64,000 nucleotides of DNA from Symsagittifera roscoffensis. Taxonomy: Eukaryota; Xenacoelomorpha; Acoela; Convolutidae. Numbering within the stretch: position 1 is the first letter of the stretch; every line of letters starts with the position of its first letter. The translations under genes and the position numbers were made by a program. The DNA lies in contig NC_087063.1 of NCBI RefSeq assembly GCF_963678635.1, positions 85,237,574 to 85,301,573 on the forward strand, given 5' to 3'. Positions 37,151 to 48,996 of the stretch are shown one piece after another. The notes under the pieces are model-generated. The model did not search any database and was not told the DNA's origin. It saw only the letters and a program-made list of their open reading frames with translations.

Positions 37151-37425
37151 CTAATAAGTGCGAAAGCGATAGCGAATGGGATGGGGGTATTGAAACTTTC
37201 CAATTTGTTGAGATAAGTAAAAATAGAATTCTCATGTATGAATTTTCGAGTGATAGCGATCCTACATTGGGGCAAAGATTCTATATGCAAGGCTGACTTC
37301 AAAAACAAATGACCAGATGAAGTAGTGATTTTAATAAGTTAATTTTTTTTCCAGTGTCGTTCGAAAATAAAATTTAATCTTAACTCACCTTTTTAAATCA
37401 GCTCTGGAATAGAGATAATGATATG

Positions 37426-37832
37426 CAGGAGCGGATTTAGGGGGGGACGCATTCCTCTCACGGATTTGACCCCCTGCCGACCCAAAGGGTCCCCCTTTGA
37501 ACTATTTAGAGATATCAATTTTTGGTGACGGACCCTAAAATTTTTCTAAAGGAGCCTTCGGCGCCATATATACTAATTTTAAGGGGGGGAGCGCGCGCAG
37601 AAAAAAGGCAATTTTTTGGTCAAATTTTTCCAATATGTGCCTAAAAACGCTTTCATGGCCTGTTTTTTCAAAGTTTCGCCTGCGGCGCAGACGTTTCGGC
37701 CAAAACAGGGTCTTTGTAGTGCTTTGGGAGAGCTCAGAAAATCAATTTGATCGACCTAAGAAAAATCGACAAAATTTACGAAGTTTTTTTGAAAATCAGC
37801 CCCCCTCGAGAAAATCTCTAGATCCGCCCCTG
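37426..37832 (+). mobile_element. hAT-type MITE with 8-bp target duplication, adjacent to exon d
   Basis: The 407-bp element starts CAGGAGCGGATTTAG and ends CTAGATCCGCCCCTG, imperfect terminal inverted repeats of about 15 bp. It is flanked by identical ATGATATG octamers (37418-37425 and 37833-37840). CAG-type termini plus an 8-bp duplication are diagnostic of hAT elements. It encodes no transposase. A reverse-orientation relative lies at 48997-49379. Confidence 0.9.
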
Positions 37833-37858
37833 ATGATATGTTTGTTGGTCTGTTTCAG

Positions 37859-37963
37859 TGATAAAAGCGACAGATCTTGGAGACAGCTGCATAGCTGCTT
37901 GTGAACAACTAGACACAAAGGACTATGTCAGTATTCTGTGGGCATCCACCGCCGAATTCCCAG
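37859..37963 (+). CDS. SVOP/SV2-like transporter, exon d (lumenal loop to TM8 start)
   Basis: The 105-nt exon starts with TG, which joins the A from the previous exon to give Met, and ends with G before the donor GTACAC. It encodes KATDLGDSCIAACEQL, a lumenal loop with Cys residues, then KDYVSILWASTAEFP, matching the conserved D-Y-x-x-x-L-W-x-x-x-x-E-F-P-G motif that enters TM8 in SVOP. The acceptor TCTGTTTCAG sits directly beside a hAT-type MITE (37426-37832); only the 8-bp target duplication and 18 bp including the AG separate them from the exon. The two longer frames through this area (37635 and 37858) read into the MITE or the intron and are not the true product. Confidence 0.92.
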
Positions 37964-38229
37964 GTACACGAAATGCCATTTTGGCGAAAGTCATTTTACC
38001 CGAAAGACCGCCGAATGTCCTAAACTATTGCAGCCAATCGGCATTCCAAAATTCTAGGTTAACTGGTCTTCAACAAATCAGCAAGGATATTCGTAAAAAA
38101 CTACAAAAAAAAGTTCTTTTTTTTCAGATTACAGTCTTTGTTTTTTGTGAGTGGCGCTTAGTTTTGATGTTGGTGTTAGGTATAATCGACAACAGTTGTC
38201 TGTTAAGTTATTTTCACAGAAAAAAATGA

Positions 38230-41200
38230 AAAAAAATATCAGAAAAATTTTTGATTTTAAAAAAATTGTTTGCCACCCGCGAAGCTAAAAATGAAGCTAA
38301 GAAGGAAGCGTTTTTCTGAAGTAAAGTAAGTTTTTGCTATTTGAATGAAAAAAGTTATAAGACTTATTTGCTCGCTTTACTTGCTCGAAATTAGACTGAA
38401 ACAAAAATTTCAAACCAAATTTTCTCAACAAAGGCAATCTTTTGAAAAGTTTTTAGAGTAGTTCAAAATACAACAGAATCATGTGTAGCATGGTATATGA
38501 CTTGACCCAGTCAGATGATTTGTTGCAATAACTGATTTTGCTTAAAAAACAAAAAATACTGAAACAACGAATACAGTATCTATCCATTTTCAATGATCGG
38601 AACAAAAAACGGCGTGAAAATCAGCCAGTCTGTGTTTATTTCTTTTTGAGTACTACAACACCAGCAAATGCTTCAGTATCCAGTTGGTGTGTCTTATGCA
38701 TTTACTGAATCCAGCTATGGATTTGAAAAGTATGCCATAGTAACAAGATATTTAGCATTTGTTGCAAAGTTTGATTTCACCCCAGATATAGAATTAATTT
38801 TTGATCATTTTGTGCGATATACGCAGACGAAGTCATTGGATTGCTAAACATCTTCTAAAAAGACGAAACTACTAAATGGTTCTGATTGATCTGAAGCATT
38901 TATATCTTTTGGAGAAACTGATAACTACTTACGTTCTGTTGGTAACCTATAACTGATTAAAAAAGAGACATGACTATCTTTAATATAGCAATTAACATTT
39001 TGGATAGTGTAGTTCACTATTAATGGTTCGAATATTGATAATTTTTCAGTTGATATTAGAATTGAAAGAAGTCTTCTTCAATCGGTTCTTGCAATATTTT
39101 GGCGTTGAATTCTTCAAGGAATTGGCTTCTCTAATACTGATTTTTTTTTATATTAGTCAAATTGGTTTAAAAAAGTTGCCAAAAATTGTATGAGTAAATC
39201 ACTTCAAAAAACTTCAAAAACTTATAATTATAACAAAAGATAAAAGAAAATTTCTTCAGTTGATGAAATTTCCAGGAGATTCAACATTAAAGAATATGAT
39301 CCAAGTGAATATTGAAAATTTTTTGCAAAAAAAATTACTAAACTTTCAATCTTGAAAGAAATATAAAACCAGTAGCGGATTTAGGGGGAAGGGGGCGAGC
39401 TCAGAATAATTAATCTTCTTTTGAACAAGAATAAATGAAAGTAACTGAAGAAGATAAATGAAAAATAGCAAAATAACTACCTGCAAAGCGGGCTAAAAAG
39501 CTTACCAGAGAAGTATTAGTTACAAAATATAGATGGCTGTTTTTCAACTGATGTATTAGTTTTCTCGGAATATGGTACTCGAAATAGTAGGAGACAGACT
39601 GTTCTAATTTTGTTCTAGTAGTATTGAGGAAAACTTTTAATGCTGATGAAAGTTCTCGGTGATTCAACATCTACTCTTAAAAATGTTGTTTAGTCTTAAG
39701 CATCCTGATATAAAAAATTTTTGGATAAAATGAACAAATTCAAAATTCAGGAAAAATAAATACCATGATTATACCAGCAACGTTGAGTAAAATTTGGTAG
39801 AAGAAAATACTTTATATGAATGACAGAAACCACCTTTTGAAAATTAAATTTAAAAAATATAAAATTAGGTTTCCAATATTCTTTTCCTGAATTGAAAAAA
39901 TATCAAATGAAGTTATAACACTATTGAAAGATATAGAATGTGAGACAGATCATAGGAATTGATAATTTTCAAAAAAAAAAGAATTTCACATCGAAAAAAA
40001 ATAAAAAGTAAAGAAAACTGGTATTGAATTTCGATAAATTGGCATAACATTTTCTAACAATTGTAGCGAAGTCGTTACAGCTCGTCAATAGATATTTGTG
40101 TGAATAAGTTATTCCATCAACAACGATTGGAATGGTAGAAGGTTTTGTTACAAGTTCACCTCTGGCTTTTATGAATAAACTGTGTATAAAAGTTAATCGA
40201 TTGTATAGAGATAGACGTAAGAATCTAGTAGATCTCAAACAACGGAGGAAAAGAATCATTCGAAGATAGAGAAATAGTCTAAAATGAGCTTAAGTTTTAG
40301 CAACAACACATGAACTATATTTTATAAATAGGGAGATTTTTTTTACAGAAAAGGTGAAATTTTTGAAACAATAAAAACAATGCTGGAAAAAAACTTCATG
40401 AAAAGTTGCTCTAAATTTTAGTTAATAAAACGGAAAGACTTCGCAAACACAAGCAAAAAAGCGAACCGAATTGTAGCTAACAAGAGTTCAAAGGTTGAAA
40501 AACTATAAAAGATAAAACTATCAAAAGAAACACGCTGCAAGGTTCAGGTATCAACCCCAACCTCCAGATTGAAAGTCACCCGGTGTTAGTCCAGGTCTTT
40601 TTTAATTTTCTTTTTTCATTTCAAAGGTCTTGAAATTTTTCCACAAGCCACAAATACATCAAATACAAGCCAAATATAAAGTTTATGAAGCAAAAGTAAA
40701 ACCAGACCAAGGGCTCAGTCAAGACTGCTGAAAAATTTTTGATCGTTTTCAAATGTATTGATGCAAAAAATTATACGTAATTTTCAAACTTTGAAAAACT
40801 GAAAAAATTTAAAGATATTTTAATCACAAGTAGGGAAACAACGTTTTTGCAAGGCTTGATGGTTTTCAGGAAAAATGAGGGAAGTCTGCAAAATGGTTGA
40901 AATTGTCATTTGTTGGATGTTCATCACTTCCATAGCGTAATGCTTGGTAGAATCAGCCTCTGCGGGATATACGCCTAAATCTTGTTCTTTTTGAACCCTT
41001 TTTTGCAGACTAGGCATGATAGTTTTCGTGTAAAATTATTTTACTGCAAAAACTGTCACTATTGCAATTTTTTAAAGTCTAAGACTACTTTTTTAAAAAT
41101 TGGGATCTAGTAATTTAAGCATCAAAAGCTTTCAGCATCTTTTCTTTTGATTGAGCTCCGAATATCAGATTATGCAGGTCAATTTTTAAGAAAAACTTAA

Positions 41201-42256
41201 TATTTCCTCAAATCAGGTAAAAAATCTAAATTGTAACTTTTTCCAAAACCATAATTTTTTTTCTTCGAAAACTTTAAGAAAAGTTTCCAAAAAACAAGCA
41301 AAATTTCGAAATTGAGATTTTTCTAAGGCAATAAATTTCTATTCAAAAATTAAGGTAATGCAACAAGTTAAGCCATCTGCACAATTTTTTTCGATTCAAT
41401 CCCAATACCAAGTTTAGTTGGCTATTTTTCAAAAAACGGCACAAATTTTGAAAATTGGTCATTTTCTGTTGCCGTAAATCAAAATTGGTTCAAAATGAAA
41501 ATGACTGGATTTTTATTAACTCCATAACTGATTGCTTGCCCTAATTAGTAGTAAATGTTTGCGCAGGGTTACCCCTACAGCTTGTTCTGCGATCGCACAC
41601 TTAAATTCAGATTTAGCACCGTTCTCAAGGATACCAAAAACTTTCCAATAAATTATTAATAGGTCAAATCGTGGACTTTTTTTGAAACCAACGTATCTTT
41701 TCTACAAAAATGAGGGCGTAGAAAATCTGAAGGCGGAAAAAAATTCGAAGCACCCGTTGTTTCAATTCAATCATCAATCACTGATTTGACAGAGTGTTTT
41801 GTAACAAACTTTTCAAAAAAAATGAGAGTTCAAAGTGAAACACGTTTAGCAAAACGAAAGCGCGTAGCTGCTTTTGCAGACAAAATTGTTGCTACTTTTC
41901 TATTGATTGAAACTTTATCTCAGATTGGGTAGGGTAATTTCAAGAAAACTTAACATTGTCACAAAAAAATAAATTAGACAATTTGTATGTTTTACTTTTT
42001 CCACAAAAAAGCGCGTAGTCGTTTTCGTTTATGCTGGGAAGATTGCTATCATCTGTACGTACGATTTATTACTCGATCACTTCAAGTTTTTTGTTAGGGT
42101 AGCTTTTGAAGATCAAGAAAAAATTCCAAGAAACGTTCAACAGTTCAAAATTCAAGCCTTTTTTAGTGCCATAACTAATTCCTACAAAAACAGATACGTA
42201 GAAGTTTATCCAGAAGAGATCCCTATAACATGTTTCGATTGAAGCCTTAATCTCAG
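38230..42256. other. A-rich degraded region with short coding-like islands
   Basis: Composition differs from flanking intron. A 65-codon open frame at 38650-38844 has protein-like composition (QYPVGVSYAFTESSYGFEKY, then FDFTPDIELIFDHFVRY) and another 46-codon island near 39050-39188 reads LELKEVFFNRFLQYFGVEFF. Neither is recognised. A hAT-type terminus (CAGTAGCGGATTTAGG) lies at 39367, preceded by about 150 bp that recur inverted at 49380-49530. The region may be a decayed transposon; no catalytic motif was found. Confidence 0.35.
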
Positions 42257-42354
42257 GTTTCATACCTCAGAACTAAAAAAAAAGCAAAGAAGGGTGGAAA
42301 ATCAATTGCCCCACCAAAAAAATTGAAGGCCCTCGGCTACGGTAAGAAAAAGTA
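42257..42354 (+). other. Lys/Gly-rich coding-like patch of higher GC
   Basis: One frame reads KKKAKKGGKSIAPPKKLKAL then GYGKKK and TAG (42352-42354). CTCAG precedes it and GGTAAGA overlaps its end, so it resembles either an exon or the 3' end of a retrocopied gene. It is isolated, short and unrecognised; the A-rich context makes Lys runs likely by chance. Confidence 0.2.
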
Positions 42355-42499
42355 GCACAATGTAGGGCACACAGGGGAGTAATCGGATATTTCCATCGGT
42401 CTTTAGGTGACTTTTGTGAAGTTGATGACGTCACCAAAGGTAGCACCAATATTTGCGGCTTAGCTTGAAACACGTGGACTTCGTATTAAGACAGAACCC

Positions 42500-45400
42500 T
42501 TCGCTTGTGTAAATAAAGCACCCAGGCCTGCTGGTACATGTATTGGTAAAAGAATTTCTAATGATCCTATAAAATCGCATAGTTTATTGCTTCGTTTGGA
42601 TCTACAAATCATCCAGCATTGTTTTCAACAGTAACATAAGCTGAGAATTCTCTGCTACTGGAAAGGAGGAAGTGCAAAAAAATGGAATAAGTTAGGCAGG
42701 GGGTTGTTTTTAAGAGCTTAGAATATCTCATCTCAAGTTCTTTTTAAAAAGAGAAAGTAACTGAAAAAGTTTTTTAAAACGCCAAAAACGATATGTCAAT
42801 CGGTACAAAAATTATTTACAGGCGGAGTAAGAGAAGCAAAACCTATACATGAAAATTTTTCAGCTGATTTATAAAATTTTCTGTCTATAGTATTCAAAAC
42901 AATAAGGGATAATATTTTTTCTTATTTGCATTGATATTTTTCCAAAATCTGCGCGAGGAATTTTGTGAAAAAACAACTCTGTTGCAACAGTGTAAGACAA
43001 TTTGAAGGAAATGCTTAAATCAGACAGAGAACCAAAATGTTTACAGAATTATAGAATGATTAAAAAAGAGAAAAAGTAATGACAAAGAATTCCACAAAGT
43101 TCTCATTTTAAGATGTCATTTTTTCGAGGATCTAAAAAAGAAAGCATAGATTGTCCAATTAGTGAACTCATTCGACAATTTGCAATGCGTTGTGTTTCTA
43201 ATCACTCTCAACCTTATGACTCCAATTAATGAATGCATTCCATTTTATTCCACATTATTCCACTTTTTGGGATTCTATCAACCCCAAATACTGACCAGTA
43301 TTTGGGATGGATGAAATCCCAAACACTGACCTAATTTGGCGATCGATATGCTGTGTGTTGCATTTCTCAGTGACTCCAAGTTTTGAAACTATTCGGGTTT
43401 TGTTTCCAAAATACTATAAGATGGCATCCACCGATTTAGGTAACCAATGGTTTAAAACTTGTTCGTGGTTTCCGCTGACAATGGTAAAGTCCTTGCTTTT
43501 ATGTTCCGCATTGCTAGAGATAAGAATTCCAGCTCTAGCTTATTATTGTTCATATGCAAGTTCAGTAATGAACAAAACTCGGAATCCACTTAAAAAGAAA
43601 GTAACTGAAAATATTTTTAAAAGGCCAGAAACGATACGTCAACCGAAACAAAAATTATTTACAGGCGAAGCAAGAGAAGCAAAACCAATACGTGAAAATT
43701 TTTCAGCTGATTTATAAAATTTTCTATCTTTAGTATTCAAAACAATAAGGCATATTATTTTTTCTTATTTGCATTGATATTTTTTCAAAATCTGCGCGAG
43801 GAATTTTGTGAAAAAACAACTCTGTGGCAACAGTGTTAGAAAATTTGAAGGAAATACTTAAATCAGACAGAGAACCAAAATGTTTACAGAATTGTAGAAT
43901 GATTAAAAAATAGAAAAAGTAATGATAAAGAATTCCACAAACTTCTCATTTTAAGATGTCATTTTTTCAGTCTAAAAAAGAAAGCTTAGATTGTCCAATT
44001 ACTGAACTCATTCGACAATTTGCAATGCGTTGTGTTTCTAATCACTCTCAACCTAATGACTCCAATTAATGAATGCATTCCATTTTATTCCACATTATTC
44101 CATTTTTTGGGATTCTATCATTTTCAAATACTGACCAGTATTTGGGATCGATGAAATCTCAAACACTGACCTAATTTGGCGATATGCTGTGTGTTGTATT
44201 TCTCAGTGAGTCCAGGTATTGAAGTTATTCGATGTTGTGTTTCCAAAATACTATCAGATGACATCCACCAATTTAGATAACCAATATTTAAAACTTGTTC
44301 GTTGATTCCGCTGACAATGGTTAAGTCCTTGCTTTTAAATTCCGCATTGCTAGAGATAAGAATTCCAGCTCTAGCTTATAATTGTTCGTATGCAAGTTCA
44401 GTAATGACCAAAACACGGAATCCAATTACAGTTTGCGGAACCCGCTTACATTTGCGGATTCCGCTTACATTTTGCGGAATCCACATACAGTTGGTACATG
44501 TATTGGTAAAAGTACTTCTAATGATCCTATAAAATCGCATAGCTTTTTGCTTCGTTTAGATCTACAAATCATCCAGCATTGTTTTCAACGGTAACATGAG
44601 CTGGAAACCCTCTGCTACTGGAAAGAAGGAAGTGCAAAGAAATGGAATAAGTTAGGCAGGGGGTTGTATTTAAGAGCTTAGAATATCTCATCTCAAGTTC
44701 TTTTTAAAAAGAGAAAGTAACTGAAAAAGTTTTTTAAAACGCCAAAAACGATATGTCAATCGGTACAAAAATTATTTACAGGCGGAGTAAGAGAAGCAAA
44801 ACCTATACATGAAAATTTTTCAGCTGATTTATAAAATTTTCTGTCTATAGTATTCAAAACAATAAGGGATATTATTTTTTCATATTTGCATTGATATTTT
44901 TTCAAAATCTGCGCGAGGAATTTTGTGAAAAAACAACTCTGTGGCAACAGTGTTAGAAAATTTGAAGGAAATACTTAAATCAGACAGAGAACCAAAATGT
45001 TTACAGAATTATAGAATGATTAAAAAAGAGAAAAAGTAATGACAAAGAATTCCACAAAGTTCTCATTTTAATATGTCATTTTTTCGAGGATCTAAAAAAG
45101 AAAGCTTAGATTGTTCAATTACTGAAGTCATTCGATAATTTGCAATGCGTTATGTTTCTAATCACTCTCAACCTAATGACTCCAAATATTGAATGCATTC
45201 CATTTTATTCCACATTATTCCACTTTTGGGATTCTATCAATTTCAAATACTGACCAGTATTTGGGATCGATGAAATCCCAAACACTGACCTAATTTGGCG
45301 ATATGCTGTGTGTTGTATTTCTCAGTGAGTCCAAGTATTGAAATTATTCGATGCTGGGTTTCCAAAATACTATCAGATGACATCCACCAATTTAGGTAAC

Positions 45401-46330
45401 CAATATTTAAAACTTGTTCGTTGATTCCGCTGACAATGGTTAAGTCCTTGCTTTTAAATTCCGCATTGCTAGAGATAAGAATTCCAGCTCTATCTTATAA
45501 TTGTTCATATGCAAGTTCAGTAATGAACAAAACCCGGAATCCACTTACAGTTTGCGGAACCCGCTTACATTTGCGGATTCCGCTCACATTTTGCGGAATC
45601 CACATACAGTTGGTACATGTATTGGTAAAAGTATTTCTAATGATCCTATAAAATCGCATAGCTTTTTGCTTCGTTTGGATCTACAAATCATCCAGCATTG
45701 TTTTCAACAGTAACATGAGCTGGAAACCCTCTGCTACTGGAAAGAAGGAAGTGCAAAAAAATGGAATAAGTTAGGCAGGGGGTTGTTTTTAAGAGCTTAG
45801 AATATCTCATCTCAAGTTCTTTTTAAAAAGAGAAATTTACTGAAAAAGATTTTAAAAACGCTAAAAACGATATGTCAATCGACACAAAAATTATTTACAG
45901 GCGAAATAAGATAAGCAGAACTTATACATGAAGGTTTTTCAGCTGATTTATAGAATTTTTTGACTATAGTATTCAAAACAATAAGGGATATTATTTTTTC
46001 TTATTTGCATTGATATTTTTTCGAAATCTGCGCGCTGTGGCAACAGTGTTAGAAAATTTGAAGGAAATACTTAAATCAAACAGAGAACCAAAATGTTTAC
46101 AGAATTATAGAATGGTTAAAAAAGAGAAAATTAATGACAAAAAATTCCACAAACTTCTCTTTTTAAGATGTCATTTTTTCAAGGATTTGAAAAAGAAAGC
46201 ATAGATTGTCCAATTAGTGAACTCATTCGACAATTTGCAATGCGTTGTGTTTCTAATCACTCTCAACCTAATGACTCCAAATAATGAATGCATTCCATTT
46301 TATTCCACATTATTCAATGAATTTAGTCAA
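42500..46330 (+). repeat. Four tandem units of about 1.1 kb
   Basis: The marker TTTACAGGCG occurs at 42816, 43658, 44776 and 45895, giving spacings of 842, 1118 and 1119 bp; the second interval carries a 276-bp deletion. Each unit contains the same order: a TATTTGGGAT / ATGAAATCCCAAACACTGAC segment, CCGCTGACAATGGT, TACATGTATTGGTAAAAG, GATCTACAAATCATCCAGC, GTAACTGAAAAAG and TCTGCGCGAGGAATTTTGTG. Units differ by a few percent. The longest frame, 43307-43717 (136 codons), arises across the deletion in unit two; equivalent frames in other units are short. No domain is recognised. Confidence 0.85.
43307..43717 (+). CDS. Hypothetical 136-codon frame in the tandem units (doubtful)
   Basis: ATG to TAA, with FPLTMVKSLLLCSALLEIRI and a Lys-rich C-terminus (KQKLFTGEAREAKPIREN). 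Units three and four keep the central part in a 76-codon frame (MVKSLLLNSALLEIRIPAL) but stop soon after, because the sequence deleted in unit two is present there. The frame therefore seems a by-product of the deletion. It has no recognised domain and no signal peptide. I list it only because it is the longest frame between 38 and 48 kb. Confidence 0.15.
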   Translation: MDEIPNTDLIWRSICCVLHFSVTPSFETIRVLFPKYYKMASTDLGNQWFKTCSWFPLTMVKSLLLCSALLEIRIPALAYYCSYASSVMNKTRNPLKKKVTENIFKRPETIRQPKQKLFTGEAREAKPIRENFSADL

Positions 46331-47388
46331 ATCCTGATGATTATTTTAATTAACATTTTATTGCATGAAAGAAAGAAGCAAACAAAAATGGACGAATGAG
46401 TCAAAGTGCAAAAGTGGAATTTATAGAGATTTAATGGTTAAATCTAAAAAATCTAAAAGTCTCTGAAGAGTCTGGTAAAAAAAGTTCTGGTAAACCTAAG
46501 ACAGTAAAATGAGAAACATTCTTTCATCATGACAAATATCAAAAAGCTGAAAGATATGAAAAGTTTTGGCAAAGAGATCGATAAAAACGTGCTAGACGAA
46601 TGATAAATCCCCATTATTTACCAACTTTTTTTAAATAAAGATATATATTTGATTTGAAGACTCAACAAACTAATCATACAACTTCTAAAGCAACAATCAA
46701 ATCTAATTCTAACCTAAAAAGATAAGAATGATTTTATTCTAACAAAAGGGCCACGCTGATCGACCAACCCAACTTTGAATGTCTTTTCTAGCAAAAATTG
46801 GTAAAGATTGTGAAATTGTGTGTACAGCCGAACAAGATGAATTCATTACCATCTGAAAAGTGAATGCTCTGCTATCATGTTTCGATTTAGGTTATACTTG
46901 AACTAAATAAAACTAGAAAGATATATTGATTGAGTAAAAAAAGATCGATATGGAGCTTTGATCAAAAATAATCAATCGCAGAGTAATATTTGAAAGAAAC
47001 GGATTAACTGGTTGCAGGTATAGCTATATTGAATTGCTTTCTTTGAATTCGAATTCAAATCATAAAATTTATTTTAATCTATTGCGTATTTGAAGTCTTT
47101 TCCATCAAAACAGAAAAACGTATATAATGAAAAACGGTTTACTAAAGTTGGGTTTGATCCCGTATTTAAGAAAAGTGAAAACAATTTCAATCGATTATAA
47201 TGGATTTTCGTGGTCTATAAGGTTGTGAATATAATCGATTCCCATGTTACGTTCAGACAACAAAGTTGGACTAAAAATGGATTTAAATCCTTTTTTTCTC
47301 GCCAAAACAAAATGCATTATAAATCATTTTGAATCCATTATAATGGATTTTATTATAAGTAGGAAATCGCATTAAAATGTATTTTTTT
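46331..47388. other. A-rich sequence and dispersed ATCGATTATAATGGATT motifs
   Basis: A basic island near 46480-46640 (KTVK, then HHDKYQKAERYEKFWQRD) suggests old coding sequence but has stops. From 47180 the motif ATCGATTATAATGGATTTT and inverted versions recur, as they do at 48490-48670 and 51420-51560, marking a dispersed palindrome-rich repeat. Confidence 0.4.
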
Positions 47389-47919
47389 TGTTCCGACTTT
47401 CGATACGAAAGTAACTGAAAATTTGTGCTCGGGGTGGGTTTTTTTTTCTTCAGACAAATTTCGACTTTTTAACAAACCATTTTTGACGGAATTTTTTTAT
47501 ATCATTCGAAAGGTATTGTTGTCTTAAGCTCAAATTTGAAAAGATATTTTAGCTGTGATCATTTTTCGTAAAGTTACGATGGTTTAAAGATTGCCATTTT
47601 GGCCAATTTGGGATAACTAACGCGCGATATATTTCGCGCTATTAACGCGTAAGCGGAGATTTAATCCGTCTTAGAAATCGTTTCAAATTGGTTGAAAGAA
47701 GCTTATTGGCCATGATTGATTTGTGACAAGGGGCGAAATCTATCGTTTTGTACTCTATATGGCGTGTGGAGGGATGGTTTTCATAAAAATTTTCAAAATT
47801 TAGAAAAAAAATTTCATTTCGTTTCATTTCGTTTATTTTTTAAATGTTATTACTGCTCAATGAACCTTAAAAGGCAGTCGGAACATGCAGGGCTTCGCCC
47901 TGATACGAGTAGTCTTGTT
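47389..47919 (+). mobile_element. Helentron-like non-autonomous element, copy C (best preserved)
   Basis: The 5' end TGTTCCGACT is matched by its exact inverse AGTCGGAACA about 40 bp before the 3' end. Just inside the 5' end is the ACTTTCGATACGAAAGT hairpin. The 3' end has a perfect six-pair stem CAGGGC-TTC-GCCCTG (47888-47902) followed by 17 nt ending CTTGTT. An internal 5' terminal repeat whose partner lies upstream of a 3' hairpin is the arrangement described for Helentron-associated elements (asymmetric terminal inverted repeats). No Rep/helicase is encoded. Confidence 0.75.
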
Positions 47920-48054
47920 CCACTTTATTTTTTTTTTCGCGAGTCGTGCAAAATTTCTCAAGAATTTCAGCATTTATCAAGCGAGTGATGCGGAAACTTT
48001 GCAAAGTGAGTGTACGGCCTGGCCTAATCCATTTCAAAACCTAAACTCAAACCG

Positions 48055-48370
48055 TTGAGCTCTCCCTCCCCCCAACGTTTGCCCCTTTGCTCCCCTCCCC
48101 CCACTCAACATCCCCCCACACTCAACCCCCCCCCCCCCCCCTCACTCAACACCTCCCCACCTGAACACCCCCCCCACCTGAACACCCCCACCAATACAAC
48201 CCCCCCACCTGAACAACCCCCACCCCACCTGATCCCACATACCCCCCCCCCCCCACCTGAACCAACTTACCCCCCCCCCACCTGAACCCACATACCCCCC
48301 ACCCACACCTGAACCCACACCCCCACCTAAACCCACCCCCACATGAACCCCCCTCCCCCCACATGAAAAT
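48055..48370 (+). repeat. C-rich minisatellite
   Basis: Runs of C up to about 17 are interspersed with CACCTGAAC and CACATACC units at roughly 15-25-bp spacing. The minus strand is G-rich and could form G-quadruplexes. The Pro- or Gly-rich frames over it are compositional artefacts. Confidence 0.9.
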
Positions 48371-48483
48371 ATCAAAGTTAGGTAGAAAAAAATTCAATTG
48401 AACAACAAGTAACCAACGTAACCAACTTTATTTAAAACATAGAAAAAACTATGTGCGTTGAAATTCGCATCTCAGTAAAGTGG

Positions 48484-48672
48484 AAAAAATCGATTATAAT
48501 TTAGTTTCATTGTCAGTTTCCACAAAAGTGAAAAAATAATTGATTATGATGGATGAAAAAAGGATTTTGTTGCCTCGAAAAATAGTAATATTATAATCCA
48601 TTTTTAATTGATTATAATCGATTTTTTTTCACTTTTGTGGACACTGACAAGGAAACTCAATTATAATCAAGT
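48484..48672. repeat. Imperfect inverted repeat with ATCGATTATAAT motifs
   Basis: AAAATCGATTATAAT and TTTCCACAAAAGTGAAAAAA on the left face TTTTTTTTCACTTTTGTGG and GATTATAATCGATTTT on the right. It belongs to the palindrome-rich repeat family also present at 47.2 and 51.4 kb. Confidence 0.65.
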
Positions 48673-48996
48673 TTTATTCATGGAACTCCAATGCGGGATT
48701 CTATACACAAAAAAAATTTGAAAAACCAATTAATCATGCTATAAATGGCATAAAATTGAAAACTTACGAAGACAAAAACTATAAAATCATTCCTGAATTA
48801 ACATCATAAAATGAAAATGCCTATTTTAAATTTTTAGCCCGGTAATAAGTTAAAAGATCTGAAAACCACATTGATGGTCATATTGGTAAGAATTGTTTTT
48901 AATGGGTTTTGCTTGACTAAAATTGTGTATAGATATTTAGTGGCAAATTTAGACCAGCTAATAAATTTTTTCTCCATAATAATCCACTATTATAAC

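Noticed and set aside
36925-37308. 127-codon minus frame with Arg-Glu repeats
   Set aside because: The charge pattern comes from the (TC)n microsatellite; there is no other support.
37635-38229. Longer frames across exon d (89 and 123 codons)
   Set aside because: One reads out of the MITE, the other continues past a good donor site into intron. Only 37859-37963 matches the transporter.
48055-48397. Pro-rich plus frame and Gly-rich minus frames
   Set aside because: Translation of a C-rich minisatellite.
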